Shown one piece after another: positions 58,691 through 64,000 of a stretch of DNA of 64,000 nucleotides. A program made the translations under genes and the position numbers. Positions within the stretch are counted from its first letter, which is position 1. The number at the start of each line of letters is the position of its first letter. This DNA is from Stenopsyche tienmushanensis. Taxonomy: Eukaryota; Arthropoda; Insecta; Trichoptera; Stenopsychidae. The notes beneath the pieces were generated by a model, which saw only the letters and a program-made list of their open reading frames with translations, had not been told where the DNA came from and ran no database searches. Where the stretch lies: the NCBI GenBank assembly GCA_008973525.1, contig WACJ01000247.1, forward strand, positions 248,001-312,000. The letters are read 5' to 3'.

Positions 58691-59178
58691 CTCCTTTTTT
58701 TGGGTAATTAATATAGTTTTGAATTTTTTAGGTAGTCGATGAGACTGTCAACGTTATTTAGCATTGAGCGAATATATAATGAGGAGGACGCCTGGAGTAA
58801 CGGTTATATATCACTCAAAGTCGGCTTTAATTACAATTTAATTTCCCATAAATTAAAACTTGCGAGAGCACATCACGGCGGCAATCTTAGAGGAAGGCTT
58901 TCAAGCTTTTTTCTTCCAAGAAAAGTCCCCCGCTTTAATGGGGTGAGTAAATTCAGGATACGAAGAGAGTGCTGCCTCCTTTGTATCCATGAAAGCGACA
59001 GTCTGGCCTCGACGTTCTTCTCAGATTTCTTGTTGCATTAATATTAAGTAAATCAATAAAGGACAGAAAAATTATATTTTAAGATGTTCACATCTATAAA
59101 AAACACACTTTCACATTCATAAACGAAACGGTGTTGAGATTCGCAAAGCGGAGATGAAAATATCTCGCGAATCTTCAA
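58691..59178. other. tRNA-pair spacer, no gene seen
   Basis: Between the tRNA genes. The 100-codon frame at 58,739-59,041 starts soon after the terminator and shows no known domain. The flanks of the two tRNAs differ, so only the tRNA is shared. Confidence 0.45.
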
Positions 59179-59250
59179 GCGATGGTGGTGTAATGGTCAG
59201 CATAGTTGCCTTCCAAGCAGTTGATCCGGGTTCGATTCCCGGCCATCGCA
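59179..59250 (+). tRNA. tRNA-Gly (anticodon UCC), second copy
   Basis: Identical over 72 nt to 58,619-58,690, with the same stems, boxes and UCC anticodon (59,212-59,214). Followed by CAC and a T-run (59,254-59,260) terminator. No intron. The pair is a direct tandem duplication or a remnant of a cluster; the lack of shared flanks suggests an old duplication with purifying selection or gene conversion on the tRNA body. Confidence 0.98.
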
Positions 59251-60029
59251 CACTTTTTTTCATCTTTATTAAATCAACATAAAATATTTAATGGAAAATC
59301 TATTAAAAAATCGCATAAAAGTAACATTTTTTAAAAAATATTTTTTCAAAACATCTCCAAAAATATCATCAAAACATACGTACCATCAAAATTTATATAA
59401 ATATAATGTGAATAGAGTCTTTAAGCTATTTGAAAGTTTAAAAAACAACGAAATTCGTTCAATACAAGCACAGTTATAAAGGAATAACGGATATAGCGAG
59501 CAAAAATACAAAGATAATTTCGAGCATACGATTCTCATATTTATAACGAACACGCCAAACATCAATTTCATGAATAGAATATTATTTTTGTAAATATACG
59601 TATGCCAAATGCGCTGATTTATTATTATGAAATTTTGGTTACATACAGGATTTCATGCTAAAAATGAAAATATTCCTTTAGATTATCAAATTGTATAATT
59701 TAAAATGCTTGTAAAGAAAAAGAGCTTTATCCCTTGGATGAGTATGCCCGCACATGCTGCGTGCAGCCCTCAATAGCGCTTCATTTTCAATGCCGTTCTT
59801 CTGTTTCTAATACAATAAATACCAAATTTAAGTCACTTTTATGTCTGAGGCGTCACTAGTCACTAGTATGACTCAGGCGGACGCCACGGCTACAACTAGG
59901 CTTGGGGCGCAAAACGCTGAATATTGACCCGGTTGAGATTTGGGCATGGTTTTTATTTTGTTCAACCGTCCCACTTAACAAGAATCAATACTGATCGACT
60001 ATGTCCGTTTTAATAATATATACTTAGTT
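59251..60029. other. No protein gene seen
   Basis: AT-rich. A 59,860-59,930 patch (GACGCCACGGCTACAACTAG, then GCTTGGGGCG) resembles 30,035-30,075, before the family B copy there. Confidence 0.4.
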
Positions 60030-60275
60030 GTCGAATCCCTCTTCATTATCGTTATGTTCAAGGATGGCATCCGATCGCGAGCCGCTCATTCGTTATATCA
60101 GCTGTTCGAAAAGCGGACCGATTGAGCATACAAACTTTAGGGTCACTCCATCCTATTTTATATCGTATATTATCTGTACGATCACAGAAGTAACGTAGCG
60201 TTTACACAATTTATATTATAGTATTTTTTTACGACAGTGACCGCTATATATACCTTAGATCGGGTACTTTTGGGA
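60030..60275 (+). repeat. Repeat family B copy with upstream and downstream parts
   Basis: CATTATCGTTATGTTCAAGG, ATGGCATCCGATCGCGAG, then GAAAAGCGGACCGATTGAGC, continuing to GATCACAGAAGTAACGTAGC and GATCGGGTACTTTTGGGAC. Collinear with 30,105-30,330. Confidence 0.65.
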
Positions 60276-60439
60276 CTATTTTTGTATATTATTTTAAATT
60301 ATATATTATAATAGTATTTAATATATTTGGATTTAAATTGGATTTCCGGGATAGATATTTGCCACGAGCGTTTTTTATCCTAGTTACGGATCTAAAAGTG
60401 TGTTTATAAGTTAATTTATTAATTTGTTTGAGGACTATA

Positions 60440-60600
60440 CATTCCTATACCGTTCATCCAATTGCTATGAAACTTTGATGAGTTATTGAGCGCACATCCG
60501 AGATAGTTTTTACATTAGCACATATATTATTTTTTTTTTTTTGCGGTGGCTTTTAGCGATCCCTTTTATGGAATCATTACCAACCATTTTGACATGGTTT
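60440..60600 (+). repeat. Repeat family D core, interrupted by a SINE
   Basis: ATACCGTTCATCCAATTGC, then TATGAAACTTTGATGAGT, then TTTTTACATTAGCACATATA. Aligns with 55,430-55,500 up to the SINE target site at 60,520. Confidence 0.65.
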
Positions 60601-60719
60601 TTCATGGCATATATATGTTTTTAAAAATGTGGTTGCCAGCCACATCTCCTGTGGGATTCGAACCCGAGATGATCGAGTTATGAGTCCAACCGCTTAATGC
60701 GGGACTACCTACAGGAACA
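60532..60719 (-). mobile_element. tRNA-derived SINE with 12-bp target-site duplication
   Basis: Exact direct repeats ACATATATTATT at 60,520-60,531 and 60,720-60,731 flank a ~188-bp insert. On the minus strand it starts GTTCCTGTAGGTAGTCCCGC, has an anticodon-like CTCATAA, an intact B box (GGGTTCGAATCCC) and an acceptor-like ACAGGA, so the head comes from a CAT-anticodon (Met/Ile-like) tRNA. A ~100-bp unrelated body ends in an A-tail (11 T at 60,532-60,542 on the plus strand). Target duplication, pol III box and A-tail together define LINE-mobilised SINE insertion. Confidence 0.92.
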
Positions 60720-60742
60720 ACATATATTATTAGTTTAAAGAT

Positions 60743-62838
60743 TTAAAAAAGTAATTCGCGTCGATTTTATTACTCGTTATATCCGAGAATTACTATTGAA
60801 TTTCATATAAAAATAGCATTTATCAATAAAAATTAAATACTGGAAGCCTTGGACGCCGTGAAAATATGTTGGAAGGATGCGCTAAGGCTACATTTTGGGT
60901 CTATTTGACGATCTTGGGGTGTACTTTGATCCTGGTGGAGCGCGTCCGTTTCTCCCCCGGCTAAGCGGCGCAGATAAAACTTCCCTTTTAATTATTTTTA
61001 ATTATCCTTGTAGCCATAATTTGGCTGAAAGTATTTAGTGAAACGTTAATATTCTTCAGCTTAAGTAAGCGTACCTGCGGGAGTGGCGCAAGGACACTTT
61101 GTAAATTTAGAATCCTCTTAAACGCACCGGAGGCTTATTACATGAAAGGGGAAGGCCTCCATTTTACACGGGAGCTAATCTCATTCGAAACATATTCCTT
61201 CCGCTTTTATTAGCATGCCTTTGATTCTCCACTTCGTCACATCAAACATTGACTCCCCGCGCCAATTTAAAAACACCCAACAACTTTTTAATGAAAATCT
61301 GCAACGCAGACTTTTAAAACTTGCCGATCGAGGCACCCTTAAAACCTCCGAAATTAATTTTGTTAAGAGTTCTTTTGTGCCGTTGTTATTCTCTGAAAAT
61401 TTCGAGCTCGTCCCTTTAACTTTGCTAAGTAAGATGGCTGGAAGCGTGCAAATTAAATGTGTCATCTCGAGCTGAAGCTCGGTCATATTATCTATCATTT
61501 GTATATAATAAATATGATATTAATATAAAGCGTTATAGAGTGCTGTGTACGCAACGTGTGCGGGTATACTCACTATGGACTTGAGTGGCTAAATCATTGC
61601 ATATTAAATACGCCCTTTGCCATCATATAATCAACGCATATGGAATGAATTATGGCATGTTTAATTACATATCGTCCAGTCGCAAATCAAGGTGGCAGGA
61701 TACATTGGTCATTTGGTCGAGTATTAACGAGTCGAGGACAAGAATGCAGATCAGATAGGATCTATGATACATTCACATGTCCGAGGAGTTTAAACGTAAT
61801 CGATCCATCAATTATAGTGGATGCGATTTGCCAATGCATCGATACATGGATATCGATTATCAGAATCTACCAAATGCAGGAAACGTCACATAAAAATGGC
61901 GTCAGATCATTCGATCTGCAGGTGCGGCGTAACGCAATACGAACCGATATCGATTTACCGACCTTGCGATCCGCAATCTGTATCGATATTAATAACTGCG
62001 AAACTATTATTTCGTAATGACAAATACTTACATTGGCATATCGGCTTTCTGCCCGCGGAAAATGTCCGCGTTTGACAGCCTGAGAAACGCCACAATTGCA
62101 CAAATATGCATTCAGAATGATACTAGGACGAGATTATTAAATCTCTTCTAACTACTGGTTATTATGAGCGCGTTCGTTGCTTAGAGGCGAGTTTTGAAAA
62201 AAAGGCGGGAGGGCAAAAATATCAACTAACGCTGAATGAAAGTGAATAATGGGAAGGCAATATCGAGTTGGGTCGGCTGATTTATGTAGCACAGATGCTG
62301 CGCTCCTTGCGTTGCATCTCTGGGTGCATCCGATATGCATTGACTGCAACTCGACCGCGCTAAATGCAAAAAACGAACTCGATGACTTGGAACTATGCGC
62401 CTCGAAGGAAGACGACTCCGATGAAATGAGACAGTCTGTACTTAACGTTCTGGAATAAGATTACACTCCTGCAGATATAACCAACCATTGTCTAAGATGC
62501 AGGTTCAAGGTTAATATGTGTAGGCAGTCAACTAATCTATAAAAATTTAATTAAACGTATAAAATTAAAAATTCAGTAGGGTTTTTAGTTAAACTTTCAT
62601 ATTTTTTACTATTTTATTGATAATTTTTACCCTAAAAAATCATTTATTTATACGAAAATCTTAAAACTTAAGCTTAATTGATTAGATAATATTATAATGA
62701 GCAACATCCCAAAATTTCAGTCAGATCGATCGACAACTTTTTAAGCCACAACCGGCGAACATTTTGAAAATGAAGTTTCGAGATAATCTCGTTTAAAGTT
62801 TCAATGCGATAAATCTATCAATTTTAGTGACTTATCGA
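60743..62838. other. No gene confirmed
   Basis: Holds frames of 121 codons (61,652-62,017) and 105/86 codons overlapping antisense near 61,181-61,498. A 69-codon frame (62,249-62,458) has an acidic C-terminus (DDLELCASKEDDSDEM). None matches a family I know. The last could be a terminal exon, but I see no strong acceptor site. Confidence 0.4.
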
Positions 62839-63360
62839 TCAACCAATGATTCCAGGTGCATATAATAGATCTTCAGCTTTCTTAAAAAGTTGATTATCTT
62901 CGACTAATTGTTGTTTTCGAGCTAAACGAGCTGCTTTTGTCTCAGAAAGACTCTTACGGTTCTATCTCGCTATCCGCGCTTCATCGGTATTTTCAGCAAA
63001 TATTTGCCAAATAATTATATTTAATTTATTCATCATCTTCAAAATGAAGCTGTAGTCATTATTGAATATCCCAGCATCAATGTATGCTAATATTTCAATG
63101 ATTTTTACACCAGAATGTAGGCGCTTTTGAACCAGTCGCCAAACTGTCGAGTTAAAACATTCATTAGTATTTTGGGTATGGCCACCTAAGCATCTTTGAA
63201 GTAATTCATCCCTGGATTTATAAACCGGTAAGAGATGCTGTTTTATCTCTTGGCCAAGAAATGGAGTCAGATCTTCAAGCTTTGGATATTTTTATAAAGC
63301 AATGGTTTTCTGCCATTTGCACCAGATTTTGCCTCCAATCGAGTTCTCATGACTTTTTTT
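62839..63360 (-). pseudogene. Mutator-like (MULE) transposase C-terminal relic
   Basis: One minus-strand frame of ~170 codons from ~63,355 down to a TGA at 62,839-62,841, broken by two in-frame stops (TAA at 63,292-63,294; TAG at 62,962-62,964). The translation shows IWCKWQ, then PVYKSRDELLQRCLGG, HTQNTNECFNSTVWR, then LAYIDAGIFNND and a basic tail ETKAARLARKQQL. The Cys-x-Gly-x-Thr-Gln-Asn-x-Asn-Glu signature and the W-C-K-x-Q before it are those of the arthropod Mutator-like transposase domain. No frameshift is needed, so decay is recent or limited. The N-terminal part is absent. Family from recall; subgroup uncertain. Confidence 0.78.
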
Positions 63361-63537
63361 TTATTCTTCGAACTTCTCTACATTTCGTTCCTTTATTAAG
63401 ATATTTTGACATTTTTGCTTCGAAAATTCAATCTTACACGATAAAATATCAAGCTAAACTTGACTTCGAGCAACTTCGAGCTGACTTCGAGCAACTTTTA
63501 TTTCGCATACCCACAGTTAGAGATGTATGACCGTTAA

Positions 63538-63580
63538 TCATTAGCCCTAAATCACTAATCATTAGTCTCACAGTTTTGTA
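63538..63580 (-). repeat. Repeat family A terminal fragment
   Basis: AGCCCTAAATCACTAATCAT, then TAGTCTCACAG, then switches to unrelated sequence. Confidence 0.65.
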
Positions 63581-63799
63581 TATATAAATAATTCAATGCT
63601 TGGGGCTTTAGCGTAATTTTTGTGGGTAGTTTTTGATACACACAACTGTTTGCTACTGAAAGGTGGATTGCGGGAAAGGAGAGACAAAAAATGCGTACGC
63701 AATGCGACCATATTTGATTATTAAAAATAAAATATATGTACTTCAAATATATATAAATATTGATATTAGATTCAGATATAGGGGACTGTTATTAATGTC

Positions 63800-63938
63800 A
63801 GGGGACTGTGTATTTAAATGAAAAATACGGATTTAATAACAAAATTAGGTTTTTTTAATATTATTCTATTTATATTCCAATTTTTAATCTGAAACAACTA
63901 TATCGCTTTTATGGCCCACCAGGGAACTGTTTTCGAGC
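63800..63938 (+). repeat. Repeat family C copy
   Basis: GGGGACTGTGTATTTAAATG at the start, ACCAGGGAACTGTTTTCGA at the end. The start word is itself duplicated 20 bp upstream at 63,781. Confidence 0.7.
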
Positions 63939-64000
63939 ATTATAAAAACGCTTTTGATACAATAAAGTCTTTGATCAAATATTGCTTGAATATTCGAGCT

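Overview
This is a 64 kb stretch of AT-rich nuclear DNA from an animal, almost certainly an arthropod and most likely an insect. The evidence is two intact eukaryotic tRNA-Gly(UCC) genes with RNA polymerase III-type T-run terminators, a candidate spliced exon with consensus splice sites, several mariner-type transposase relics, a Tigger/pogo element, a hAT-type MITE, a tRNA-derived SINE, and many LTR ends next to a primer-binding site that matches the 3' end of an insect tRNA-Leu. No open reading frame exceeds 178 codons, and nothing resembles bacterial or phage organisation. I cannot name the species.

Layout. 0-13 kb: mostly unannotatable sequence, with a tandem dimer repeat (0.7-1.0 kb), a mariner-like transposase relic (4.1-4.6 kb), and a Tigger/pogo element (11.26-12.20 kb) that carries a 209-bp hAT MITE inside its coding remnant. 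12-21 kb: LTR remnants, a hairpin-rich repeat family, a mariner fragment, and the first internally deleted mariner (19.22-20.08 kb). 23.85-25.12 kb and 38.60-39.87 kb: two inverted copies of one ~1.27 kb repeat, with a spacer of about 13.5 kb. 25-35 kb: a second mariner pseudogene, the second internally deleted mariner (27.34-28.16 kb), a 52-bp palindrome, an 18-bp minisatellite and a hAT-like MITE (33.86-34.62 kb). 35-57 kb: dispersed repeats and LTR junctions. 57-64 kb: the candidate coiled-coil exon (minus strand), the tRNA-Gly pair, a SINE with a 12-bp target-site duplication, and a Mutator-like transposase pseudogene at 62.84-63.36 kb.

Functionally, the window reads as intergenic or long-intron DNA filled with old transposons. 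The only sequences that look functional are the two tRNA genes and perhaps the 37-codon exon. No operon-like or pathway-level gene set is present, and I found no convincing new gene system. The best-supported observations are the transposon structures: nested insertions with exact target duplications, two mariners sharing one deletion junction, at least ten LTR-end/tRNA-Leu primer-site remnants with no recognised gag or pol, an LTR-associated hairpin whose stem changes sequence but keeps pairing, and the long-range inverted repeat.
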